A stretch of 64,000 nucleotides of DNA from Microbacterium hibisci (GCF_015278255.1 NZ_JADIJC010000004.1:124001-188000), one strand, 5' to 3'; counted from the first letter of the stretch, positions 1 through 7,950 are shown. Made by a program: numbers and translations. Notes: a model not told the origin generated them from the letters alone.

Positions 1-274
1 GCGCGAGCCACGTCTCGAGGGGCTCGTTGCCCTTCTTCGCTTTTGCAGGGCTGAACGTCGTTCCCACGATCCGATGGGTATCGTCCTGGACACCCCAAAT
101 GAGGAACCCGAAGTCTTCTCCTGCGATCCGCGCGGAGTTCGCGAGAGCTGATACAGCCTTCCCGATCATCTCGGGATCGGTGTTGTCGACCTTGAACTCG
201 AGCCATTCCGTCTCGGCCGGGAGCGTCGCCAGCTCAGGGACGAGGTGGAGCAGCTGCTCACGCGTGTGCATCAT
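1..274 (-). CDS. AlbA_2/Schlafen-type DNA-binding domain protein (3' end beyond window)
   Basis: Only the first 91 residues are in the window; the frame runs off the left edge. It begins with two Met codons, and the first ATG overlaps the hsdS stop codon (ATGA), so translation is coupled to hsdS. The visible part has the AlbA_2 (Schlafen AAA_4) hallmarks: WLEFK near residue 24, the AVSALANSA helix near residue 43, then GFLIWGVQDDTHRIVGT. Family members bind nucleic acid and often carry a C-terminal ATPase-like or winged-helix part. Genes of this kind often lie between hsdS and hsdR in actinobacterial type I loci, so an accessory role in restriction is inferred, not shown. The full length and C-terminal domain cannot be seen. 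Confidence 0.75.
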   Translation of the reverse strand, partial: MMHTREQLLHLVPELATLPAETEWLEFKVDNTDPEMIGKAVSALANSARIAGEDFGFLIWGVQDDTHRIVGTTFSPAKAKKGNEPLETWLA

Positions 275-1569
275 GCTGGCACCCCCAAGTCGATCTTCCC
301 CGTCACCGCAGCCGAGATCAGCGCGGCACGGCGCTCGCGAGCGAGCCGAACGCCCTCCTCCGCGGTCCCGACCGCCCGATCGATTGCCGAGGTCGCACGT
401 CTGATGTGGCTCACGATCGCCTCCTGCTCCTCGATCGGCGGCATGGCGACAACAATCCGTTCGAGTTTCTCGGCAGTCAGGTGCTGGATCGTGGACACGT
501 TCGTGATCATGTTGAGCACGCCAGCTTCGCGGATCACATCGATCTGATATCCGAGGAATCGAGTGAGGTCGCCGCGGATCGCTCGAACCCGATTGACCGT
601 CTTTTGGAATCCCCAGCCATGCATGTCCTCCTCAACGGGAGCGTTCACCCCAATCGAGCCGCCCTCCACGACCACGAGGTCACCCTTCCGCAAGCTGAAC
701 TTCGCCTTCTCCGACGGCGTGAACGGCATGGAGTTCACATCCGAGAGGTCCAATCGCTCAGCCTTGATGTTCGACGCTCGGACATAGGGCAATACGTCGC
801 CAACGGTGCCCGCGAACTTCGCCTCGTCGAGCATCTTGCCGAGGGTCACCTCGAACCATCGCGACAACCGCGAGACCCGCCAATGGGAGGGCACATCGCC
901 TAGCCACGTCACGCCGCTGTCTCGGAGCTCGGCCGACGCATCAAGCCCGCGGAGGACGGCTCGGGCGATCACAGCACCACGGCGTTCGGTGAGGAGGGTG
1001 ATGAGTTCCTCGTTCTTCGCGATGAACACGTCGATCTGCGACGTCTCCCGATCCAGATAGTCCGCAATCGCCCGCTGAGCAGCAAGAGGCGGTTGTGGCA
1101 CGACGAACGAACGAACCTGTTCCGCGTTCAAGTTGTCTTGGGTGTTGCTCCGAAAGTGGAATGGCAGCGTCGGCTTGAGAGCGGTCACCACCCAGTACAG
1201 ATACCGAGTATCGGCTTGGTGCTCCCGCGCCTCGAGACCAACGATGGCCTGATTCCACACTGCCGAGTCACGTAGGAATGCGACTGCACCGACGCTCGCG
1301 TACATCGCAAACAGCACCGTCTCGCGCTGGTTCGGCTTAAGCCGTGACGCCGACAATCCCTCTGAAGTCAGGAATCGCCCCCCGTGGTCAGCCCCCGCTT
1401 CGACATCAGCCATGTCGGCGATCGAAAGCCAACGTGTCCCCGCCGACGCGTGCCAGTAATCCTCGTCGGTAGAGGCCGGTGTTCCACCGGCTCGCAAGCT
1501 AGCCAGCCGGCCGATCGTCGACAACTTCCACGTAGTTGGAAGAGCGCCGATCCAATCGCTTGCACTCAC
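271..1569 (-). CDS. hsdS: Type I restriction-modification specificity subunit HsdS
   Basis: This 432-residue protein gives the HsdM2-HsdS methyltransferase, and the full complex with HsdR, its DNA target. Two target-recognition half domains are visible: the first opens with IGALPTTWKLSTIGRLAS and a GGTP motif (residues ~8-30, running to ~190), and the second with WLGDVPSHWRVSRLSRW (~215-400). Each is followed by a conserved helical spacer, for example QRAIADYLDRETSQID. The length is normal for a two-TRD HsdS. The GTG start overlaps the hsdM stop (GTGA), so the two are translationally coupled. The recognition sequence cannot be deduced from sequence alone. Confidence 0.96.
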   Translation of the reverse strand: MSASDWIGALPTTWKLSTIGRLASLRAGGTPASTDEDYWHASAGTRWLSIADMADVEAGADHGGRFLTSEGLSASRLKPNQRETVLFAMYASVGAVAFLRDSAVWNQAIVGLEAREHQADTRYLYWVVTALKPTLPFHFRSNTQDNLNAEQVRSFVVPQPPLAAQRAIADYLDRETSQIDVFIAKNEELITLLTERRGAVIARAVLRGLDASAELRDSGVTWLGDVPSHWRVSRLSRWFEVTLGKMLDEAKFAGTVGDVLPYVRASNIKAERLDLSDVNSMPFTPSEKAKFSLRKGDLVVVEGGSIGVNAPVEEDMHGWGFQKTVNRVRAIRGDLTRFLGYQIDVIREAGVLNMITNVSTIQHLTAEKLERIVVAMPPIEEQEAIVSHIRRATSAIDRAVGTAEEGVRLARERRAALISAAVTGKIDLGVPA

Positions 1570-3515
1570 CGCTCGACCTCGACGAGCATTGCGCGGAGCT
1601 GGTCCATGACGGCGTCGAGGTCGCGATCAATCTCCTCGAGGGCGCGGGGCGGGACGTACTGATAGAAGTGGCGGGTGAAGGGGATCTCCGCGCCTTCCTT
1701 GGTCTTGGAATAGTCGACCCACGCGTCGGGCGCGTACGGGAGGACTTCGCGGGTGACGTAGGCGTCGACATCCTCGTCCCAGGGCACGTTTTCGGTGTCG
1801 CGGAGCGAGGCATCCGGCTCGGGCTTCCTCTTCCCGTCGGTGCACGTGTCGGCGGTGTCGTCCTGCTCACCGAGCTCGATGGTCACGGTCTTGAGCAACG
1901 GTGCGGGCAGGGGGAGGCCCTCGGCTTTCGCGGCATCCTTCAGCACCTTCTGGAACTCGGCACGGTTTCTCCACACCGTTTCGGTGCCGAGCCGGTCAAG
2001 GGCCGCTCGCAGGGCTGCGGCATCCGTGTCGTTCAGCTTCTGGATGGCCTTTGCTTCGAAGACGGTGTCGATGCGTTCGGGGGTGGCGTGCCAGTTGAGT
2101 TTGAGGGGGCGTTCGACGGTGATGGTGCGGTAGAGGAAGTCTTCGTTGCGGAAGATCTTCGAGTGCTCGCCGTCCTTGAACCCTGCGTACAGGCCGACAA
2201 TGGTCTCGATGTTGGTCGGGGAGAGTTCGTTGCGCTTGGAGCCGAGGCCCTTGCGGAGCTTGGTGAACATCTCGCGGCCGTCGATGAGCTGCACCCGGCC
2301 CTTGCGGTTGTCGTCCTTGCGGTTAGTGAGGACCCAGACATAGGTGGAGATCCCGGTGTTGTAGAACATGTCTTTCGGCAGCCCGATGATCGCCTCGACG
2401 AGGTCATTGTCGAGCAGCCACTTGCGGATGTTCGACTCCCCACCGCCGGCGCCGCCGGAGAACAGCGGCGACCCGTTGAGGACGATCGCCATGCGGGAGC
2501 CACCGTCTTCGGGCTTGCGCATCTTCGACACCAGGTGCAGCAGGAACAGCATCGCGCCGTCGCTGACAGCGGGGGTGCCGGGGCCGAACCGGCCGTTGAA
2601 GCCGAGCTTGGCGTGTTCGTCGTCTACGTAGGTGCGCTGGTCTTTCCAGTCGACCCCGAACGGGGGGTTGGACAATCCGTAGTCGAAGTTCTTGTCGTCG
2701 AAGGCGTCTTCGGTGAGGGTATCGCCGAGCGCGATGTTGTCTACGTCCTGACCCTTGATGACCATGTCGGCCTTGCAGATCGCGTACGACGCGTCGTTGT
2801 AGTCCTGCCCGTACAAGCTCAGCTGGATGCCCGGGTTCAGGGTGCGGAGGTATTCGTCGGCGACGGAGAGCATGCCGCCCGTGCCCGCGGTGGGGTCGTA
2901 GATGGACCGCACCACACCCGACTTTGAGAGGGCGTCGTCGTCGAGCGCGAACAGCAGCTCGACCATGAGCTTGATGACCTCGCGCGGGGTGTAGTGGTCG
3001 CCGGCGGTCTCGTTCGACTTCTCGTTCGCGAACCGGATCAGCTCTTCGAACACCAGGCCCATCTGGATGTTGCTGACCGTGCGGGGGTGGAAGTCGGCCT
3101 GCGCGAACTTCTCCGTCACCGCGAACAGCTTGTTCTTCTCGGCCAGCTTGTTCAGCGTCTTGTCGAACTCGAACCGCTCGAAGATGTCCCGCACGTTCGG
3201 GGAGAACCCTGCCAGGTATGAGGAGAGGTTCGCTCGGAGGTCGGCCGGGTCGGCGACGAGCTTGGCGAAGTCGAACGGCGACGTGTTGTAGAACTGGTGG
3301 CCCGATGCGTCCTGGAGCTTGATCGCCTGCAGCATCTCGGGGAGCGTCTCGATGCCCTTCGCGGCCTCAAGCACGGCGGGCTTGGTGTCGGCGAGGACCG
3401 CGTCGAGGCGGCGGAGCACCGTGAACGGGAGAACGACCGACCCGTACTCGGAGGGCTTGAACGGGCCGCGAAGGGACTCGGCGATGTTCCAGATGAAGGC
3501 GACGTGATTCACCAC
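1566..3515 (-). CDS. hsdM: Type I restriction-modification DNA methyltransferase subunit HsdM
   Basis: HsdM is an N6-adenine methyltransferase that uses S-adenosylmethionine. The chosen GTG at 3515 (or the adjacent GTG at 3512) follows an AGGAG box and gives 649 residues, beginning VVNHVAFIWNIAESLRG as HsdM proteins usually do. A longer frame from 3668 exists, but its extra 51 residues are Arg-rich and unlike the family. The HsdM N-terminal helical domain covers ~1-150. The SAM-binding motif DPTAGTGGML is near residue 207, and the catalytic motif NPPFGVDW, for adenine methylation, near 280. The gene overlaps hsdS by 4 bases and is divergent from an Xre-type regulator gene with a palindromic operator between them. 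Confidence 0.96.
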   Translation of the reverse strand: MVNHVAFIWNIAESLRGPFKPSEYGSVVLPFTVLRRLDAVLADTKPAVLEAAKGIETLPEMLQAIKLQDASGHQFYNTSPFDFAKLVADPADLRANLSSYLAGFSPNVRDIFERFEFDKTLNKLAEKNKLFAVTEKFAQADFHPRTVSNIQMGLVFEELIRFANEKSNETAGDHYTPREVIKLMVELLFALDDDALSKSGVVRSIYDPTAGTGGMLSVADEYLRTLNPGIQLSLYGQDYNDASYAICKADMVIKGQDVDNIALGDTLTEDAFDDKNFDYGLSNPPFGVDWKDQRTYVDDEHAKLGFNGRFGPGTPAVSDGAMLFLLHLVSKMRKPEDGGSRMAIVLNGSPLFSGGAGGGESNIRKWLLDNDLVEAIIGLPKDMFYNTGISTYVWVLTNRKDDNRKGRVQLIDGREMFTKLRKGLGSKRNELSPTNIETIVGLYAGFKDGEHSKIFRNEDFLYRTITVERPLKLNWHATPERIDTVFEAKAIQKLNDTDAAALRAALDRLGTETVWRNRAEFQKVLKDAAKAEGLPLPAPLLKTVTIELGEQDDTADTCTDGKRKPEPDASLRDTENVPWDEDVDAYVTREVLPYAPDAWVDYSKTKEGAEIPFTRHFYQYVPPRALEEIDRDLDAVMDQLRAMLVEVER

Positions 3516-3644
3516 AGGTGGGCACTCCTGCTGTAGAGCTAGCGAACAAGCGGCAGCGATGCCGCGAACCCTCCCATCCTGGCCCATGCCCCGGACGGTC
3601 GAGGGTCGTCGGGGCCGGGATGGCCGGGTTCGCGACCACTCAAC

Positions 3645-3673
3645 GTGACATTCATCGAAGAATGCCATACCGA
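3645..3673 (+). promoter_or_regulatory. Promoter of the Xre regulator gene, apparently leaderless
   Basis: GTGACA (3645-3650) resembles a -35 box. After 17 bases comes TACCGA (3668-3673) as a -10. Seven further bases bring transcription to the ATG at 3681, the geometry expected of a leaderless actinobacterial transcript. This is read by eye only. Confidence 0.45.
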
Positions 3674-3700
3674 TTAGGCCATGTTGAGGTGGCCTAATCG
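3671..3700. promoter_or_regulatory. Perfect inverted-repeat operator between hsdM and the Xre gene
   Basis: CGATTAGGCC (3671-3680) and GGCCTAATCG (3691-3700) form a perfect 10-base inverted repeat with a 10-base spacer. The spacer contains the ATG at 3681, so a bound dimer would cover the transcription and translation start. The half-site GGCCTAATCCG recurs at 4016-4026, preceded by GATTGGC at 4007-4013, just upstream of the next gene. Placement next to an Xre gene suggests autoregulation and control of the divergent hsdM; this is inferred. Confidence 0.6.
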
Positions 3701-3995
3701 CCAGCCTTGGGAGGTGTCCAACAGCAAGCGCCCCACATTGACGTGGGAGTCGTACGCGCGGGACATCGGCAACAACATCCAGAGACGTCGCGTCGAACGC
3801 GGCTACAGCCAGGAGCGCGTCGCGTACGAGGCTCGGCTCAGCAGGTACACCTACCAGAAGCTCGAGAAGGGTGAGTCTCGTCCCGGCGACCCCGCCAACC
3901 CTCGTCTACAGACGCTGTTGGCGATCGCGCAGGTGCTCGAGATCGAACTCACGGACCTGCTCCCCGCAACGGCGCCTGATCTCGCGGCACGCTGA
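3681..3995 (+). CDS. Xre-family helix-turn-helix regulator (restriction controller-like)
   Basis: A small 104-residue protein made almost entirely of an Xre/Cro HTH domain. The fold starts near residue 26 (ARDIGNNIQRRRVERGYSQE), the recognition helix follows (EARLSRYTYQKLEKGES), and the domain ends with LLAIAQVLEIELTDLLP near residue 93. The ATG at 3681 fits a leaderless start 7 bases after a -10-like box; GTG at 3714 is an alternative. It is divergent from hsdM, with a perfect inverted repeat spanning its start, like controller (C) proteins of restriction-modification loci that delay or balance expression. Direct control of hsdM is inferred from position and operator. Confidence 0.8.
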   Translation: MLRWPNRQPWEVSNSKRPTLTWESYARDIGNNIQRRRVERGYSQERVAYEARLSRYTYQKLEKGESRPGDPANPRLQTLLAIAQVLEIELTDLLPATAPDLAAR

Positions 3996-4043
3996 CCGGC
4001 ATGCGTGATTGGCATGGCCTAATCCGTATGGCATCGTCGGATC

Positions 4044-4406
4044 ATGGACGAGCAGGATCCTCGCGAGATTGAGGCGTTCTCGTTGGCCGCTGGCGACCCG
4101 TTCCTCGAGGTGCTGATCGGGACGATCGAGGAACCGAACGGCAGCGAGACCGCCCGGCGCGCCGGTGAGGCTGCGCGCCAGTGGTGGGACCTCCACGGCA
4201 CAGGCCCGACCCGCTCCGAGCTCATGAACCAGGTCTTCCCGGACCTCGACTGGGGCGCAGTCATCGAAGACCCTCGACGCTCGCTCGCGCATCGCCGCGA
4301 GCAAGGCGCGCTGGTTGAGGCCTGGTTCCTGAGTTACTGGTCACGTCTCGGCGCGATCTCCTACGTCCCCGGGCACGGGGACGTCATCGCACCAGGTCTC
4401 GCCTAA
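4044..4406 (+). CDS. Hypothetical protein, 120 residues
   Basis: I do not recognise this family. It is acidic at the N terminus (MDEQDPREIEAF) with aromatic-rich stretches (QWWDLHG, WFLSYWSRLG), and has no signal peptide or membrane segment, so it is probably cytoplasmic. It starts 48 bases after the Xre gene. A copy of the operator half-site GGCCTAATC lies at 4016, suggesting the two are co-regulated. Its last 4 bases overlap the convergent truncated tnsB, so it abuts a deletion or insertion boundary. It could be a restriction-associated accessory protein or a passenger of the Tn7-like remnant; nothing visible decides between these. Confidence 0.6.
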   Translation: MDEQDPREIEAFSLAAGDPFLEVLIGTIEEPNGSETARRAGEAARQWWDLHGTGPTRSELMNQVFPDLDWGAVIEDPRRSLAHRREQGALVEAWFLSYWSRLGAISYVPGHGDVIAPGLA

Positions 4407-5032
4407 GCTTCACCGTCACCCCAGAGCTCGGGGTGCCCATTCCGCGCCTCGAGCAACTTGCGCCTGAGGCGCCGTCCGAGCACCGAATTGCACGTATCAA
4501 GCCACGCAGGATCAAGATTCTTCAGGAGTGTGCCCTGTCGCGCCGCTCGGCCATCCAGCAGGCCCGGTTCGCCGAGATCGCGGTAGAGGCGACGCCAGTT
4601 CTGGATGGTCCGCAAGTGCTTGCCGAGTTCCTCGGCCTTGGAACGCTCGCGTTGCCCAATCGTGGTCGCCCCGACGTCGTACTGTGGCCGCGGCTCGTCG
4701 GGTCGAGCGATCTCGGAAGACCCTGACCGGTAGCCTGTCTCGAGCTCCCGGATGTGCTCTGCGAGACGATGAGCTTCCGCGCGTGCAGCCGGCGTGGCGG
4801 TGGTCCACTGAACCCCGAACAAGACGTTCTCGTCTGTGGCCCTGTCGTCGCTGCTGTCGCGCGGAAGCTGCGCGAGACCACCTTGCTCCGCGGATTTGAG
4901 GAGATCGATGAGTCGAACCCGCCTCGCGCGCGAACGGGAATCAACGAGAACTACGGCGCCGCCCTGAATCTCGACGATCTGACACCGGTCGCCGTCGTAA
5001 ACGAGCTCAAGTCCGATCGCGAGCTCAGGCAT
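4403..5032 (-). pseudogene. tnsB/TniA-like transposase remnant lacking the DDE catalytic domain
   Basis: The 209-residue product matches only the N-terminal part of a Tn7-type TnsB (Mu-like integrase) transposase. It has an N-terminal beta domain (LAIGLELVYDGDRCQIVEIQGG), a linker, and a helix-turn-helix ending LGKHLRTIQNWRRLYRDLG followed by GLLDGRA (residues ~135-165). The RNase-H-fold DDE domain and Mu C-terminal domain that should follow, several hundred residues, are absent; the frame ends at a TAG right after LWGDGEA. The ATG at 5032 overlaps the tnsA stop by 8 bases (a TTG at 5047 is also possible). It is likely inactive for strand transfer, but could still bind DNA. No tnsC or tniQ follows. 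Confidence 0.7.
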
Positions 5033-5756
5033 CCCGAGTCGCCTCAAGGATGCTTGTCGACTGGAGGGGTACAGAGAGGTCGGCCCTCAAGTGCCGCGTC
5101 CACAGCAGGTGCAGGACGATGGCCCGAGCTTCCTCGCGATCGCCGCAGATCGACGTCACAGAAGCAACAGCCTGGCCGAAAGAAAGCGAACCGCTCACGC
5201 GCTCATGAGCGCGGTGAACGTGATCCTGGTCGAACTGTATGCTCCGCCGGTAGCCAGCAAGAAATCGCAGGTTCTGCAGATACGTGTCATCAGGCTCGGA
5301 CTCGACGCGGTACTCCCACCCGCGCGACTTCAACGCCCGACGGGTCCAGGCGAATTGAGCCTGAACCTTCGGCTTTGCGAGCTTGCTGGCGGGCTTCACG
5401 TCAACGACACAAAGCCGGCCATCGTCGTACCTGAGGAGGTAGTCCGGGACGTGGTACAGCCGCCGCGTGCCCGCGCCCTCGGACAGCTCGAAGGGCTGCG
5501 AGAGCTGAAAGCAGACGTGCGGGTCGAAGTCAGCGCCGAGGGCCGACCAGAGCTCGAGCCGCGATTCATATCCAACGTGCGCCCGCATGGTCGATGACCA
5601 GTAGAGCCCGGGGTAGTGCTTCTGGCCCTTCCAGTACCTGAATTCTCGAAACTGGATGGCTCGTTGCAGCCACCGCCACGTCACGTTCTGAAGTGGAGCG
5701 TCCTCGAACTGCTCGGACCCGGTCCGAATCTGGAGTCGAAATCCTGTATCACTCAC
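5025..5756 (-). CDS. tnsA: TnsA-like heteromeric transposase endonuclease subunit
   Basis: TnsA cuts the 5' ends of Tn7-like elements and works together with TnsB. This 243-residue protein carries the PD-(D/E)XK-type core: Glu64 in YESRLELW, Asp105 in YHVPDYLLRY and Lys121 in VVDVKPAS, at the expected spacing. The C-terminal part (~160-235) resembles the winged-helix half of TnsA. It starts with GTG at 5756 and overlaps tnsB. The catalytic residues look intact although the partner tnsB is truncated, so the gene may be a recent remnant, or may have been kept as a stand-alone nuclease. The neighbourhood is a restriction-modification/defence island. Confidence 0.8.
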   Translation of the reverse strand: MSDTGFRLQIRTGSEQFEDAPLQNVTWRWLQRAIQFREFRYWKGQKHYPGLYWSSTMRAHVGYESRLELWSALGADFDPHVCFQLSQPFELSEGAGTRRLYHVPDYLLRYDDGRLCVVDVKPASKLAKPKVQAQFAWTRRALKSRGWEYRVESEPDDTYLQNLRFLAGYRRSIQFDQDHVHRAHERVSGSLSFGQAVASVTSICGDREEARAIVLHLLWTRHLRADLSVPLQSTSILEATRDA

Positions 5757-5854
5757 CCCGCCAACCTAGTCAAATTCCGGATTCCGTGTCCAATGTTCCT
5801 GAATGATGAATGTGACATTCACTGGTGTCCGGTCGGCTGTGGAAAACTCGACCT
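5757..5854. promoter_or_regulatory. Divergent intergenic region with 15-base palindrome TGAATGTGACATTCA
   Basis: Between tnsA and the winged-helix gene, TGAATGT-G-ACATTCA (5807-5821) is an inverted repeat with 7-base arms. A 13-of-15 match lies at 3640-3654 beside hsdM. It may be an operator for a local regulator, or part of the ends of the Tn7-like element; see the findings. Confidence 0.4.
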
Positions 5855-6151
5855 ATGGTGAGCACTGTGCCTGACGATCGTGAGTTGTCGAAGGCTCTCT
5901 ACGGCAGCTCGCACATGCACGCCGTCGTTGTCGCCATCGATAGCACCGACACCGATGAGTTCTCGGCGCCCGAGATCGCCTCGATCACTGGCCTCGCGGG
6001 GAGCAGTATCCACGTGCTGATCTCACGCTTGATTCGCATCGGCGTGATTGAGCGAGCGGGCGGTCTGCCCGGCGAGCGGACGCTTCTGTACCGCAAGACC
6101 AAGCCCGACGTGCTGCGGATGCTTGCACACATCGGCGACCCGATCCGCTAG
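5855..6151 (+). CDS. Small winged-helix DNA-binding protein (MarR-like)
   Basis: A 98-residue protein whose middle and C-terminal part reads as a winged helix-turn-helix: FSAPEIASITGLAGSSIHVLISR (helices 2 and 3), then LIRIGVIERAG followed by a wing and LLYRKTKPDVLRML. The ATG at 5855 is preferred over the frame opening at 5825 because the earlier residues are unlike the domain. No ligand domain is present, so it is probably a DNA-binding regulator. It is divergent from tnsA across a palindromic spacer and could be its repressor. The family cannot be fixed more closely. Confidence 0.65.
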   Translation: MVSTVPDDRELSKALYGSSHMHAVVVAIDSTDTDEFSAPEIASITGLAGSSIHVLISRLIRIGVIERAGGLPGERTLLYRKTKPDVLRMLAHIGDPIR

Positions 6152-6231
6152 TTGGGGGAGCCGTCTCTCAGGCGGCGGCAGACCGGAGCAGACGCGTTCG
6201 GATGCGAGTGACCGTTCAGGGCCTACCCGAC

Positions 6232-7368
6232 TTAGTCAACGAAGAGGGGGAGGTCATCAAGGAACCGAAACTGATCGACTTCCGTGAACCGTAGAGCGCG
6301 TCCAGGCGTGCGATTGAGCACGCCGGTTGCTGACACCATCTTCCGCTCCGTGTTTGCCTCGCCCGCGACGTGGTAATCGTCATCATTGAGCTCAATCGTG
6401 ACGTTGCGCGCCTTGTCGTTATCGAGAATTCTCAGCGTGACTCGTCCGACTTGGTCGTCTTCACCGCGATCGAGTCGCTTGACATATCCCGTGACAGTCT
6501 GGCGGCCGACAACCGGTTCTCCCTTCAGGAAGTTCTCGACTTCGCGGATAACTGCGACCGCGCCGTCTTCGAGCCGGACCGCGCGCGGTGCATGAGCAAC
6601 GGGCAGCCTCTCGGCCCAACTGAAGGAAACGTCGAGGCTAGCGATGCTCTCGGTCTCAAGCGTGTTGGCGACGGCTTCGCAGAGCTCGGAGGATACGCCC
6701 GCACCGACGGCCTCAGTGATCCTGCTACGGCTGGGTGCGCTGACACCGTGCGTGAGGTCGCGTAGCGTGCCGAGCCCTTCTGCAAGACGAAGCATCGCAC
6801 TACGCGCAAACGGTTGATACGACACCTCATCGAACAGGACAGCGTCGTCCTCATCCTCAGGCGAGAGGATCGGAAGGCGGCTGATCACTGGTACGACGTA
6901 ACTGCCTCGACGAGTCTGCCCCATGCGAACCTTGCGGGCGTGATCTCGCGCAGCGTCAGGGACGCTGTGCCCAAAGTAGCTGCGTGGCTGTAGGACGGAG
7001 TTGGCGGATGCCTGCATCCAACGACGGACTGAGTCGATGAACGTGGCGGCGTCTCCTAGGGGAAGGGAATCATCGATCTGGCCGGCAGCTCGGAACTCGG
7101 CCACGTCCGAGCCGGACTTTGAAATGGCAAGCAGGATGCCAGCCTCGTCTGTGTCCAATGCCTTCGACAGGAGACCAAGCATCTCCGACCACCGAAGTCC
7201 GAAGTCCGGCGATGACTCAAGCATCGGCACGACCACCTGAGCTTCTTCGCCCTGCCAGCGTTGAGCGATGTCGCCAAGTTGTGCGACGCGACGCCACCCG
7301 TGAGCTCTCAGCCACTGCCCGACATCTGCCGGTGCGACGGACTCGGATGCGTACTCCTGCGACTCCAT
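6232..7368 (-). CDS. Hypothetical protein, partner of the DUF4365 gene
   Basis: I do not recognise this 378-residue protein as a named family. It is soluble by appearance, with a helical N-terminal half (for example VGQWLRAHGWRRVAQLGDIAQRW broken by loops) and a beta-rich C-terminal segment (~300-375: VTGYVKRLDRGEDDQVGRV, then NVTIELNDDDY and VSATGVLNR) suggestive of an OB- or Sm-like fold. The ATG at 7368 shares its A with the TGA of the upstream DUF4365 gene (TGATG), so expression is coupled. An upstream in-frame start at 7551 lies inside that gene and is rejected. Coupling to a nuclease-like gene in a defence island suggests a two-gene effector/partner module; this is inference. Confidence 0.65.
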   Translation of the reverse strand: MESQEYASESVAPADVGQWLRAHGWRRVAQLGDIAQRWQGEEAQVVVPMLESSPDFGLRWSEMLGLLSKALDTDEAGILLAISKSGSDVAEFRAAGQIDDSLPLGDAATFIDSVRRWMQASANSVLQPRSYFGHSVPDAARDHARKVRMGQTRRGSYVVPVISRLPILSPEDEDDAVLFDEVSYQPFARSAMLRLAEGLGTLRDLTHGVSAPSRSRITEAVGAGVSSELCEAVANTLETESIASLDVSFSWAERLPVAHAPRAVRLEDGAVAVIREVENFLKGEPVVGRQTVTGYVKRLDRGEDDQVGRVTLRILDNDKARNVTIELNDDDYHVAGEANTERKMVSATGVLNRTPGRALRFTEVDQFRFLDDLPLFVD

Positions 7369-7850
7369 CACGCCGCCCACCTTGCTGCCTGGGCATCCAT
7401 GAGCATCCGCATGGCGTCCGCGGTCAGGAGGTTGCTCATTGGGACTTTGAGGCGAACGGTCGCCGTGTTCGTTGTCGTTGGCATGCCCATCAGCGGCAAG
7501 TAGTAGGCGGACCGAGTGAGTGCGGTGCCGTTGTGGTCCATGACGTGCCAACGTGACGTATCCGACCCCACCACGACGAGAGCAAGGACTCCGTACCCGG
7601 AGCGCTGCTGCGAACGAAGGAGGTTGTAGGTTCGAACATCAAGATCGTGGATGAGGTGGCCATCTTGGACCTCAGGTTTGCTCGTCGCCTTGAGTTGAAA
7701 GTCCAGTGTGTGCACGTCGCTGTGCACCGTCATATCGACGCCGCGCGCGTCGTCAGCGACGATCTCATAGGTGTAATTGGCAGACGCTGCGGCTGCGATG
7801 ATCCAGGCACGACTGAACCGCTCCTTCTGCTTCGACGCGCCATCTGCCAT
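7368..7850 (-). CDS. DUF4365 domain protein, PD-(D/E)XK nuclease-like
   Basis: A 160-residue protein with the DUF4365 layout: an N-terminal helix REX-style (KERFSRAWIIAAAASANY), then DARGVDMTVHS and LDFQLKATSKP. Asp39, Asp50 and the Gln52-x-Lys54 pair are placed like the catalytic residues of restriction-endonuclease-fold enzymes. DUF4365 domains occur alone or fused to other parts in bacterial defence islands. The ATG at 7850 is chosen; a GTG at 7877 would add nine residues. It is translationally coupled to the 378-residue gene downstream. Nuclease activity is predicted only from fold and residues. Confidence 0.72.
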   Translation of the reverse strand: MADGASKQKERFSRAWIIAAAASANYTYEIVADDARGVDMTVHSDVHTLDFQLKATSKPEVQDGHLIHDLDVRTYNLLRSQQRSGYGVLALVVVGSDTSRWHVMDHNGTALTRSAYYLPLMGMPTTTNTATVRLKVPMSNLLTADAMRMLMDAQAARWAA

Positions 7851-7950
7851 GATGCCCGAATCATATCGGCACGTCACAAAGCGGACGGGTTCGAATGGGT
7901 ATTGGCTCTCGGAGTGTACGTCCGCGCACCGACACGGGGGCGAACCTCTC

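Noticed and set aside
1536..2927. Plus-strand frame of 463 codons across hsdM
   Set aside because: It is the mirror of a clear HsdM with SAM and NPPF motifs and has no recognisable domain.
3516..3668. Longer hsdM start giving 700 residues
   Set aside because: The extra 51 residues are Arg/Pro-rich, cover the divergent promoter, and the GTG at 3515 has an AGGAG site.
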